NCBI GenBank assembly: GCA_023957335.1
Contig: JAMLHC010000006.1
Location: forward strand, 159,632 to 223,631
DNA from: Bacteroidota bacterium
GTDB lineage: Bacteria > Bacteroidota > Bacteroidia > NS11-12g > UBA955
Direction: 5' to 3'
Length of the DNA stretch: 64,000 nt
Below are positions 46,583 to 54,406 of this stretch, piece by piece (positions within the stretch are counted from its first letter, which is position 1; each line of letters begins with the position of its first letter). The notes beneath the pieces were generated by a model that ran no database searches, was not told where the DNA came from, and saw only the letters and a list, made by a program, of their open reading frames with translations. A program made the position numbers and the translations under genes.

Positions 46583-46607
46583 CGACCATAATATTTTATA
46601 ATTCGAA

Positions 46608-49340
46608 ATGAACGTAAAAAGTTATTTGTACAACGCTGACGTAAACTATATAGACGACCTTTATAAACAATACCAGAGTGACAAAACATCCGTAGATTTC
46701 GGGTGGCAAAAATTCTTTGAAGGATTTGAGTTAGGTCAAGGGAAAGACTTGTCTAATCAAGCAATCTCGGAAGATGCATTGAAAGAAATCAATGTATTAA
46801 ATTTGATAAACGATTATCGCAAACGCGGACACTTATTTACCCGTACCAACCCCGTCAGAGACCGCAGGAAATACACTCCCACCCTCGACATTCAAAATTT
46901 CGGGTTGGAAGAAGCAGATTTAGAAAAAACATTCAATGCCGGTGTAGATGTGGGTATTGGACCTTCTAAACTCAAAGACATTATTGCCCATCTGCAAACC
47001 ACATACTGTGAATCAATCGGAATTGAATATATTTACATACGTAATACCGATAAATTCAATTGGCTGAAGAATATTTTTGAAACCACCAAAAACCAACCTA
47101 ATCTCAGCCTAAAAGAAAAAACCCGTCTTCTTGAAAAACTAAATCAGGCTGTTGTTTTTGAAAATTTTCTGCATACCAAATATATCGGACAAAAACGATT
47201 CTCCATTGAAGGGCTTGAGTGTTTAATACCGGCATTAGACTCTGTGATTCATTACGGTTCGGAGTTGGGTGTAGATGAATTTATTATAGGAATGGCTCAC
47301 AGAGGGCGTTTGAATGTGTTGGCAAATATTTTTCATAAAACCTATCAAGAAATATTTTCCGAATTCGAAGGAAAAGTATTTGAAACAGAGGATTATAACA
47401 ATGAAATCTTTGAAGGCGATGTAAAATACCATCTTGGCTATTCATCCAATGTCGTAACAGAAAGCGGCAAACAAGTTCATTTGAGCATGTCTCCCAACCC
47501 TTCTCACCTTGAATCCGTTGCTCCGGTTGTTGGCGGCATGGTACGTGCCAAATTGGACAACAGATACAGAGGAAATTTTGACAAAATTTGTCCCATTATC
47601 ATTCATGGAGATGCGGCACTTGCCGGCCAGGGCATCGTGTATGAAACCGTTCAAATGAGTGGACTTGAAGCAAACAAAATCGGGGGTACAATTCACATTG
47701 TTACAAACAATCAGGTAGGTTTTACTACCAATTACCTTGACGGCAGAACCAGCACCTATTGTACAGACGTGGCAAAAGTTACACATTGTCCGGTATTGCA
47801 TGTGAACGGAGATGATGTAGAAGCGGTTGTACACGCTATTAAAATAGCCATGTCCTATCGCAATCATTTTAATTCGGATATTTTCATAGACCTATTAGGA
47901 TATAGAAAATATGGTCATAATGAGGGAGATGAGCCACGTTTTACCCAACCTTTGCTATATCAAATCATTGCAAAGCATCCCAATCCGAGAGAAATATACA
48001 AGAACAAACTCCTTGCACGCGGAGAGATTGATGCCCAACTTGCAAAAGACATGGAAATCAAGTTCAAAAGTCTATTGCAAGAAAAATTGGATATAGTACG
48101 AACTGCAAAAAAGCCAATAAAAGAGGTAGAACAAGGTGTGGTAAATCAATGGGCTAAATTTGACATACCCGGCACCCAAACTTTTAACAAACCGGTTGAT
48201 ACAAAATTTGACCCGAAAAGATGGATAGAAATTGCACGGAAAACAACTTCAATCCCTGAAGACCACCCTTTGTTCAAGAAGATTGAACAAGTTTATCATC
48301 ACAGACAAGAGATGATAAAAATTGACAACTATGATTGGGCAATGGGAGAATTGATGGGTTATGCAACCCTACTTGACGAAGGTTACTCAGTACGCCTTGC
48401 CGGACAAGATTCTGAAAGAGGCACTTTTTCTCATAGACATGCCGTAGTAAAAAAAGAAGATTCTGAGGAAGAATATATCCCATTACGTCATGTGAGCGAA
48501 AAACAAGGACATTTCTTTGTTTATAATACCTTGCTCAGCGAATATGCAGCGTTGGCTTATGAATTTGGTTATGCGTCTGCTACGCCTAATACACTAACAC
48601 TATGGGAAGCTCAGTTTGGAGATTTTTCAAATGGAGGTCAAATAATCACAGACCAATATATATCTGCCGGATTTGCTAAATGGGGACGACAAAACGGGCT
48701 TGTAATGTTGCTTCCACACGGTTATGAAGGACAAGGACCTGAACACTCTTCGGGCAGACCTGAGCGATTTTTGCAAATGTGTGCAAACTACAATATGCAG
48801 ATTGTTAATTGTTCAACGCCTGCTAACTTGTACCATGTATTCAGAAGACAGATGAAACGCAATTTTAGAGTGCCTCTCATTATCTTCACACCTAAGAGTT
48901 TATTAAGACATCCACTGTGTGTCAGCAAATTAGCCGACTTTACGCAAGGACAGTTTCAAGAAGTGATTACAGATGTATTTGCAACAGCAAAAACAGCAAA
49001 GAAAGTTTTGTTTTGTAGCGGCAAAGTGTATTATGATTTACTCCAAAAACAATCAGAAGATAATCGCAAAGATGTTGCCATTGTTCGCATAGAGCAGCTA
49101 TACCCTCTTCCTGAAAAACAAATTGAAGATATTATGAAGTCCTATAAAGATGCCAAATTTTATTGGGTGCAAGAAGAACCCAAAAATATGGGCGCATGGA
49201 CTTATATGATGCAACAAGAATTGAGCAACCCTCTTGCATACATTGGACGCAAAGCCAGTGCCAGCCCTTCAACCGGATTAAAATCCGTACATGAGAAAGA
49301 GCTTGCTGATATACTTACGCAAGCATTTAAAATTGGATAA
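46608..49340 (+). CDS. sucA: 2-oxoglutarate dehydrogenase E1 component
   Basis: Thiamine-diphosphate dependent decarboxylase of the TCA cycle; acts with E2 (SucB) and E3 (Lpd), neither of which is next to it. The 910-residue chain has the N-terminal lipoyl-binding helix-type region DDLYKQYQSDKTSVDFGWQK, ThDP motif HGDAALAGQGIVYETVQMSG with GTIHIVTNNQVGFTTN, and the transketolase middle QDSERGTFSHRHAVV and FEFGYASATPNTLTLW-like segment. The C-terminal GYEGQGPEHSSGRPERFLQM is diagnostic of SucA. A canonical promoter precedes it. The window ends this TCA section here; the next gene is a recombinase. Confidence 0.95.
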   Translation: MNVKSYLYNADVNYIDDLYKQYQSDKTSVDFGWQKFFEGFELGQGKDLSNQAISEDALKEINVLNLINDYRKRGHLFTRTNPVRDRRKYTPTLDIQNFGLEEADLEKTFNAGVDVGIGPSKLKDIIAHLQTTYCESIGIEYIYIRNTDKFNWLKNIFETTKNQPNLSLKEKTRLLEKLNQAVVFENFLHTKYIGQKRFSIEGLECLIPALDSVIHYGSELGVDEFIIGMAHRGRLNVLANIFHKTYQEIFSEFEGKVFETEDYNNEIFEGDVKYHLGYSSNVVTESGKQVHLSMSPNPSHLESVAPVVGGMVRAKLDNRYRGNFDKICPIIIHGDAALAGQGIVYETVQMSGLEANKIGGTIHIVTNNQVGFTTNYLDGRTSTYCTDVAKVTHCPVLHVNGDDVEAVVHAIKIAMSYRNHFNSDIFIDLLGYRKYGHNEGDEPRFTQPLLYQIIAKHPNPREIYKNKLLARGEIDAQLAKDMEIKFKSLLQEKLDIVRTAKKPIKEVEQGVVNQWAKFDIPGTQTFNKPVDTKFDPKRWIEIARKTTSIPEDHPLFKKIEQVYHHRQEMIKIDNYDWAMGELMGYATLLDEGYSVRLAGQDSERGTFSHRHAVVKKEDSEEEYIPLRHVSEKQGHFFVYNTLLSEYAALAYEFGYASATPNTLTLWEAQFGDFSNGGQIITDQYISAGFAKWGRQNGLVMLLPHGYEGQGPEHSSGRPERFLQMCANYNMQIVNCSTPANLYHVFRRQMKRNFRVPLIIFTPKSLLRHPLCVSKLADFTQGQFQEVITDVFATAKTAKKVLFCSGKVYYDLLQKQSEDNRKDVAIVRIEQLYPLPEKQIEDIMKSYKDAKFYWVQEEPKNMGAWTYMMQQELSNPLAYIGRKASASPSTGLKSVHEKELADILTQAFKIG

Positions 49341-49458
49341 GCACATCCCGTCTTAGTTGGCTTGTTCCAACCGGGGCTGCTTGGCAATAACACCAACAAC
49401 ACTCGGCTGTGTTGACGAATGCGTTCGCGGGGCAAGCTTTATAAATGAAATGATAAAT
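49341..49458. other. Short GC-richer intergenic stretch with hairpin after sucA
   Basis: 118 bases separate the sucA stop from the stop of the recombinase gene. CAACAC (49397-49402) pairs with GTGTTG (49409-49414) around TCGGCT. A T-tract does not follow, so terminator function is uncertain. The base composition is less AT-rich than its surroundings, which may mark the left edge of the integron-like locus. Confidence 0.4.
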
Positions 49459-50559
49459 CTACAAATTATCCAATGGACTTTTAATTTTAGTAATACTTTT
49501 ATCCGTAACTTGAGTATTAATCAAGGTTGTTTTAATATCTTTATGTCCTAAGAGTTTTTGAATCAAACTTATATCAGTACCCATTTCCAGCAAATGAGTT
49601 GCATAACTATGTCTTAATCCATGGATTCCAATAGTTTTCTTAATACCAGCTTTTTTCATCGCATTCTTAAACACAAGCTGCACACTTCTCACAGAAAATT
49701 GCCCACCGTTTTTTCCTTCAAACAAATAATCCTCCGGACGATACTCCAAATAATACTGCCTCATCTCTTCCAAAACAGAATCAGGCAATTTTACCATTCT
49801 ATCCTTCTTCCCTTTTGCATTTTTTATCAAAACAATCTTGTTCTGACTGTCTATATGTTCCATTTTGAGATTCACAAGCTCACTTACACGAAGTCCCATG
49901 CCATAACATAGTTTGAGGATTAGCTTGTGTTTACTATTTTGAGTAATCTCAATAATTTTTCTTACTTCATTCATACTTAGTGCTTTGGGGAGTTGAAAAG
50001 GTTTTTTGGGTCGAGGAATATCAAAAAACATCTTATCCTTGTGCAATACCTGTTCAAAATAAAATTTAATAGCATTGATTCTACTATGAATGGTATTTTC
50101 AGACAATTTAAGATCCTGCACACAGTATAAAAAATAACTTTGTAAGCGTTCCGGTGTTATTTGGGAAACCGATACATTTTTTAATACCCCAAGAAATTGG
50201 GCAAACTCAGTAGAATATGTTCTTTTCGTATTGGGCGAATAAGATTTAAGTTCCAATAGGTTTTGAAACTTAGTAAACTCAGCTTTATTAACTTCCCCAA
50301 TTTTGTTCAGCACTTCATCCCCCACCACATTACTTTCCCACCCAATTCGGTTTCTATTTGATTTATTATTCAGCATATACCAATATTTATGAGATTGTGA
50401 CCACCTCATAGGTAACATGTTTTTCAACTGGGCTACTAATTTCATGTCTTTTTCAAACCGAATCCAAATTACACTTTGTCCTTTGTGTTTTCCGGCCTCA
50501 AAAACAACTCCAATACTATTGGGGTTTATCAAATCAATTTTCGAATTCTTAATATCCAT
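49459..50559 (-). CDS. Tyrosine recombinase of Bacteroidota integron-like/XerC-like type; catalytic Tyr replaced
   Basis: A 366-residue site-specific recombinase, XerC/D-like. Residues 1-80 are an N-terminal extension with RFEKDMKLVAQLKNMLPMRW and SQSHKYWYML, a signature seen in Bacteroidota integrases. A SAM-like core-binding domain follows (residues about 95-185: FQNLLELKSYSPNTKRTYST). Catalytic motifs are Arg in YGMGLRVSELVNLKMEHI, Lys in KGKKDRMVKLP, HxxR in IHGLRHSYATHLLEMG and His in QKLLGHKDIKTT. The expected TLIYTHV instead reads TLINTQV: residue 348 is Asn (codon at 49516-49518) where the nucleophilic Tyr belongs. The C-terminus IKSPLDNL is shared with integron integrases, but the extra IntI segment before the HxxR box is absent. 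Probably unable to cleave DNA by itself. Confidence 0.87.
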   Translation of the reverse strand: MDIKNSKIDLINPNSIGVVFEAGKHKGQSVIWIRFEKDMKLVAQLKNMLPMRWSQSHKYWYMLNNKSNRNRIGWESNVVGDEVLNKIGEVNKAEFTKFQNLLELKSYSPNTKRTYSTEFAQFLGVLKNVSVSQITPERLQSYFLYCVQDLKLSENTIHSRINAIKFYFEQVLHKDKMFFDIPRPKKPFQLPKALSMNEVRKIIEITQNSKHKLILKLCYGMGLRVSELVNLKMEHIDSQNKIVLIKNAKGKKDRMVKLPDSVLEEMRQYYLEYRPEDYLFEGKNGGQFSVRSVQLVFKNAMKKAGIKKTIGIHGLRHSYATHLLEMGTDISLIQKLLGHKDIKTTLINTQVTDKSITKIKSPLDNL

Positions 50560-50794
50560 ATTCTTTCCTCTACTAAATATCTAATTTTATTCGCTTTAAA
50601 AATATCTGCAAATATAATCAATAACAATGAAGCAGAATCCAGACTTCTGTCAAAAAATAAATTCACTTGCGTGAATGGAAGGTTTGATTTAGTATTGCGC
50701 ATATTTAGGAGTTAGCGGTCATTGTAGAAAAACGCACCCCTAAAAATGACTGAATAAAAAAGATAAGTAAATTCTAAACCTAAAAATGTAAAAA
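50560..50794. other. Candidate attI-like region between recombinase and cassette
   Basis: 235 bases between the recombinase start and the VOC gene start. GTTAGCGGT (50711-50719) is the exact inverse complement of ACCGCTAAC (51236-51244) beyond the VOC gene and matches the way a cassette start relates to its own attC R'' box in integrons. GTTAGCG deviates from the loose core GTTRRRY at the last position only if Y is required (G here). TTCACTTGCGTGAA near 50669 is a small palindrome. No promoter that would drive the VOC gene was clear. Confidence 0.55.
50711..50719 (+). repeat. Cassette left boundary core GTTAGCGGT
   Basis: Inverse complement of 51236-51244 with nine of nine bases matching. 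In an integron the crossover would fall between G and T at 50711/50712. The assignment is by analogy. Confidence 0.55.
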
Positions 50795-51211
50795 ATGAAC
50801 GACATACTTAATACATACAAACCTGACAACTTTCATACAGTTACTCCATATCTTTTTGTTGACAAACCACAACTCTTAATTGACTTTCTGAAAAATGCCT
50901 TTTTTGCGAAAGAAATTAACCGTTCTGTAAACCCAACCAATGGAGATATAGCAAACTGTATTCTGCAAATAGGCGACACTTGCTTTATGATTAGTCAAGC
51001 CAGAGAACAATTTGAAGGAATGAGAACAGCACTTTATCTTTTCGTTGACGATGTAGAAGCTGTTCATCAAAGAGCCGTTGACAATGGAGCGAAAATTGAA
51101 TTTGAACCAGCAGATATGCCATACGAAGACAGACAATCGGGTATAATTGACCCTTGTGGAAATTATTGGTGGATTTCAAAACGACAAGTAAAAAAGGGTT
51201 ATCACGAATAA
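50795..51211 (+). CDS. VOC (glyoxalase/bleomycin-resistance fold) family protein, cassette-borne
   Basis: A 138-residue protein of the vicinal-oxygen-chelate fold: VTPYLFVDKPQLLIDFLKNA, then IGDTCFMISQAREQFEGMRT, ALYLFVDDVEAVHQRAVDNG and EDRQSGIIDPCGNYWWISKR. The fold yields glyoxalases, dioxygenases and antibiotic-binding proteins such as bleomycin or fosfomycin resistance; none of these activities can be assigned here. Typical of cassette cargo. It is bounded by GTTAGCGGT upstream and ACCGCTAAC downstream. The ATG at 50795 is supported by the family start. The gene is transcribed away from the recombinase. Confidence 0.85.
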   Translation: MNDILNTYKPDNFHTVTPYLFVDKPQLLIDFLKNAFFAKEINRSVNPTNGDIANCILQIGDTCFMISQAREQFEGMRTALYLFVDDVEAVHQRAVDNGAKIEFEPADMPYEDRQSGIIDPCGNYWWISKRQVKKGYHE

Positions 51212-51235
51212 AAAAATACACGAAAACAACAACGA

Positions 51236-51244
51236 ACCGCTAAC
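51236..51244 (+). repeat. attC-like R'' box ACCGCTAAC
   Basis: Lies 25 bases beyond the VOC stop. CGCTAAC resembles an RYYYAAC-type inverse core. It is separated from the rest of the palindromic attC-like site (53035-53159) by an inserted element. Confidence 0.5.
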
Positions 51245-51251
51245 ATGGGTA

Positions 51252-53027
51252 ACCGTTGCACAACCACCTCATTAAGCAAACCAGTATCAAAAACGCCTAA
51301 AAAACGGCTTTATTAGAAGCGATTTAAGCAAGGTTTAGTTGAGGAGCAGAGAAAAATAGCTGTGTTTTTGGGTGGCGCTAAAAAGACTTATTTCAATTTG
51401 GAGCAGCGTGTTTTCAATAAACCCGAATATTCCTTGCGGAACTGCTAATTCTTGGGCATTGCTCCGGACTTTTTTAGGCACAAATTTCAATAGTTTTTTC
51501 AGGTTGTAGGCTAAAGCTGCCATCAACACATGTTTATTGGCTGCTTTCATGCCCGTGCATATACTTTTTTCATGCCCATAAAGTTGATGAGTGTGCCTAA
51601 AACGGTTCTACCGTGCTACTTCTGCGTTTGGTGAGAAAACGGGTGTAGTTTTTGTCTTTGTTCAGCTTTGCATGCATCTTGTCGTAGAGCGGTTTATGAA
51701 TGCTGTCATCGATTTTTCTTGAACTTACTTACCTTGCCACAACAAGCTTCCCAAAGGACATTCCCACAACTACCTTTCGCTGCTGCGATATACTTTCTTT
51801 TTGATATCCTTTGCTATCGGTTTTAATGCCTTTGAAGGTGAGTATGGCTTTGTTGCCGCCTGTTTTAATAACATTCATATTGGTTCTGTTCTTTGTTGTA
51901 AATAAATCCTTCTCGTTCTGCTTTGTACTGACCAAAGTTTGGGGATGTAGGCATTGATATTGTTTTTCTTCTAAATACTGCAATGCTTCACCACTGCTGT
52001 AACCGGCATCAGCCAAAACTTCATCTAACTGCAAATGATTTTGTTCAAAGTTCTCTATGGTTTGGTCCATTACTTCTGGAAAAAATTGCACTGTCTTTAC
52101 TCCCTGCAGTGCTGGCACAAGCGCCTGTAATCACATGGTGGGCATCATCAACGGCTAATTGTCCTGCGTAATTCAGTTGCTGGCTTTCGGGCTTTTACAC
52201 TGATTTTCGCATCCGGGCCGGTGGGTGAATAATGCGTGTGGTTGGAAAGGAATTTAGGGCGTATTTCTTCCCGTCTTCATCTTTTGCGCTCGCTCTTGGT
52301 GTTGCGGGCATGCCTTTGTAGGCTTCTTCTTTCCATTTGTGATGCCGCTCTACCAACTTTTTCCTTTCTGTTGTTACCTTAAACTCACTGTTTTCTTTCA
52401 GTTCTTTATTAAGGCGGAGGCATCTTCCAATACTTCTGATTCGACTTCGCTCACCACAAGCTTTTCTACCAAACTATCCATACTGGCATTGGCTTTAATG
52501 TAGGCGCTGTCCACTGCTTGGCGTTTGCCGCGTACCATCCCTTTTTCTACACATTTTGAAAGTATTTTACGAAACAATTCCAGAAATACTTCTTCGCCCA
52601 ATAGCTGTCTTGTTCTTGATATAGTGGAATGCCAAGGCAACTCTTCATTCAAGTCGTAACCTAAAAACAATCGCACATCTAAGCAGTTGCTGCAATAGCG
52701 AAGCAAAGCCCTGTCGCTGTTGATATTGTTCAAATAGCCAACTAATAATATCTTAAAGAAAACTACCGGATCAATGCTCTGCTGACCTTCTGTACCATAG
52801 TATTTTTTGGTTTCGGAATATAAAAATCCAAACTCTAATTCACGGTTTACTTTGCGGTAGAAATTGTCTTGAGGAACCAAGCCGTCTAAGCTGAGTTCGT
52901 AAAAGAGTTGCGGATTGAATTTTTTATGTCCCTGCATAGTGCAAAAATATACATATTTAACTAATTATCAAATTGTTATGACATTTTTTGTATTCTAATT
53001 TTTATTTTACTTTTGAGTCGTGCAACA
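51252..53027 (-). mobile_element. Decayed IS1182-like insertion sequence splitting the attC-like site
   Basis: About 1,776 bases. The ends share GTTGCACAAC (51255-51264) and, read inward from the right, GTTGCACGAC (complement of 53017-53026), short imperfect terminal inverted repeats. GGTA occurs immediately outside both ends (51248-51251 and 53028-53031), consistent with a 4-bp target duplication. The two ends are not perfectly symmetrical, so exact borders are uncertain by a few bases. It contains a broken transposase gene on the minus strand. Removing it restores an uninterrupted palindrome. Confidence 0.72.
51335..52937 (-). pseudogene. IS1182-like transposase, frameshifted
   Basis: The N-terminal fragment (52398-52937) begins MQGHKKFNPQLFYELSLDGL then VPQDNFYRKVNRELEFGFLY and contains SIDPVVFFKILLVGYLNNIN, typical of IS1182-family DDE transposases. 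A second fragment (51729-52118) holds the AGYSSGEALQYLEEKQYQCL segment with LDEVLADAGYSSG, expected near the second catalytic Asp. The last fragment (51335-51550) reads MKAANKHVLMAALAYNLKKL, the usual C-terminal end. At least two frameshifts or stops separate the pieces, so the gene is inactive. Intact relatives have about 450-550 residues; the spread of 1,603 bases agrees. Confidence 0.8.
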
Positions 53028-53034
53028 GGTACAT

Positions 53035-53159
53035 CGTATTGGCAATAGTGGGGCTGACAGTTGTAAACTCGACATTTGTATTTCTATTGTGCATTTGTAC
53101 AAATATTGAGCTGAAGTTTTTCAAATGCCCCACCATCGCCAATACGTAAACCGTTATGC
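53035..53159 (+). repeat. attC-like palindrome (right part) ending in GTTATGCC
   Basis: Arm CGTATTGGCAATAGTGGGGC (53035-53054) and arm GCCCCACCATCGCCAATACG (53127-53146) pair at 18 of 20 positions around a 72-base unpaired centre. The right arm is followed by TAAACC and the core GTTATGCC (53153-53160), giving a potential crossover site. Together with ACCGCTAAC (51236) this has the size and logic of an integron attC. It was interrupted by the IS element on its left side. Confidence 0.65.
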
Positions 53160-53186
53160 CTCATTGTAAAAAAGCCGACCGCACAT

Positions 53187-53248
53187 TCAAGCACATTTGG
53201 TTTTTTGCCGACACGCAAAGTTCAAACTAAAAAACCAAAAGAGCTTGA
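53187..53248. repeat. Long imperfect inverted repeat upstream of copper cluster
   Basis: TCAAGCACATTTGGTTTTTT (53187-53206) and AAAAAACCAAAAGAGCTTGA (53229-53248) pair at 18 of 20 positions around a 22-base loop. It could be a terminator, an operator, or a leftover palindromic recombination site. It sits about 50 bases before the first gene of the copper cluster. Confidence 0.6.
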
Positions 53249-53300
53249 ATTTTACCTACGCTCGATAAAATAATATTTGTAACTTTGCGTTGTTGAATTT

Positions 53301-53675
53301 ATGACAAGACAAATTTCCATATTGCTGATTATGATGCTTGGTTTCTTTCTGACACCAACATTAACCTATGCTTGTGGAAAAAAGACTGAAAAAACAGAAA
53401 AATCTTGTTGCGAGAAAAGCACTTCACAAACAGGTAATTCGAAAGACTGTTGCAAAAAAAGTCATTCACAAGATGACAAAAACGATGACGACTGTAACGG
53501 ACAATGTGGAAATTCATCTTGCCATTGCCCAACTATAAACATCACTATTGCACTACCTATTTTTCCCGAACTGAAACATAGCGTTTTCTACGCTAAAAAA
53601 CTGAATTTCTTCTATACAGAAACCTACATCTCTTCGGGTTTCCGTTCTATTTGGCAACCGCCAAAAATAAGCTAA
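53301..53675 (+). CDS. Exported Cys-rich small protein, probable metal-binding
   Basis: A 124-residue protein starting MTRQISILLIMMLGFFLTPT and continuing LTYAC, a signal peptide (cleavage after LTYA). Residues 25-80 are rich in Cys, Lys, Asp and His: pairs CC occur in KSCCEKS and KDCCKKSHS, plus DCNGQCGNSSCHC. This suggests a periplasmic metal-binding or metal-sensing role. It opens the copper cluster, 136 bases before the first DUF3347 gene, with a hairpin between them. Its hydrophobic C-terminal part (TINITIALPIFPELKHSVFY) resembles no domain I know. Confidence 0.7.
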   Translation: MTRQISILLIMMLGFFLTPTLTYACGKKTEKTEKSCCEKSTSQTGNSKDCCKKSHSQDDKNDDDCNGQCGNSSCHCPTINITIALPIFPELKHSVFYAKKLNFFYTETYISSGFRSIWQPPKIS

Positions 53676-53709
53676 ATTCTTGACTTAACAGCCATAGGAC
53701 TGTTCTGTT

Positions 53710-53730
53710 GAAAGCAAAATAAATGCTTTC
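53710..53730 (+). repeat. Intergenic hairpin between Cys-rich gene and DUF3347 gene
   Basis: GAAAGCA and TGCTTTC form a perfect 7-bp stem with loop AAATAAA. It has no T-tract. Possible partial terminator or processing site. Confidence 0.4.
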
Positions 53731-53811
53731 AGAATTAGTATATTAATAAAAATTAGAAATTTCAATAATTAAACGGAGTTCACAAATTCCGCTTCTCAAA
53801 ATGTTATCATT

Positions 53812-54378
53812 ATGAGTAAATCATTAAAATATTTAATGACCGCATTGGTAATGCTGTCATTCGGAGTTAGTAATGCTCAAATTAAAAACTCAAAAACTGA
53901 AACACACGACCATTCAAACCATACGGCAACAACCGAAAAGCAGGAAATAAACCAACTAAAAGCTGTTTTTGAAGGTTATTTTGCCGTAAAAGATGCTTTG
54001 GTAAAAGCCGATGCAGGTACTTCATCTACAAAAGCTGCAGAATTGCTAAAAGCTATCAAAGCGGTAGAGATGACCAAACTTTCGACTGACGAACATACAG
54101 TTTGGATGAAAGTAATGAAAGATTTAACGGCAAATACCGAAAAGATGGCTACTTCCAAAGATATTACCAAACAAAGAGAAGCCTTTGTCATTCTATCAAC
54201 GAATATTTATGAATTGGCAAAAGTGTCTAGGAAGGATGCCCCGATTTACTACCAACATTGTCCAATGGCAAACGGTGGCAATGGCGCAAATTGGTTAAGT
54301 AAAGAAAATGCAATCAAAAATCCGTATTACGGTTCAAAAATGTTGACTTGCGGTAGCACAGTAGAAACATTAAAGTAA
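53812..54378 (+). CDS. DUF3347 domain protein, periplasmic copper-associated
   Basis: A 188-residue exported protein. The signal peptide is MSKSLKYLMTALVMLSFGVS ending NAQ, followed by a His-containing segment ETHDHSNHTATTEK that can bind metal. The DUF3347 domain (residues about 45-188) ends with YYQHCPMANGGNGANWLSKE and KNPYYGSKMLTCGSTVET, which contain the conserved HCPM, NPYYG and TCG motifs. Such proteins occur with copper-handling systems; a binding role for copper at HCPM is inference. A second DUF3347 gene follows the ATPase. Confidence 0.85.
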   Translation: MSKSLKYLMTALVMLSFGVSNAQIKNSKTETHDHSNHTATTEKQEINQLKAVFEGYFAVKDALVKADAGTSSTKAAELLKAIKAVEMTKLSTDEHTVWMKVMKDLTANTEKMATSKDITKQREAFVILSTNIYELAKVSRKDAPIYYQHCPMANGGNGANWLSKENAIKNPYYGSKMLTCGSTVETLK

Positions 54379-54406
54379 TTGTTAACACTTTTAAATCAAT
54401 GAAACG

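Noticed and set aside
47442..47867. A minus-strand open frame of 141 codons inside sucA
   Set aside because: SucA is intact and this frame has no independent support.
49621..49911. A plus-strand open frame inside the recombinase gene
   Set aside because: Antisense to the catalytic domain of the recombinase, no signal or domain.
49459..50559. Calling the recombinase a canonical IntI
   Set aside because: The extra segment that IntI carries before the HxxR box is missing; between the helix ending YLEYRPEDYLFEG and IHGLRH the spacing is that of XerC/D-type enzymes.
53150..53300. A second integron cassette after GTTATGCC
   Set aside because: The rule requires a GGCATAAC-type box further downstream; none was seen in the following few hundred bases, so the array appears to hold a single cassette.
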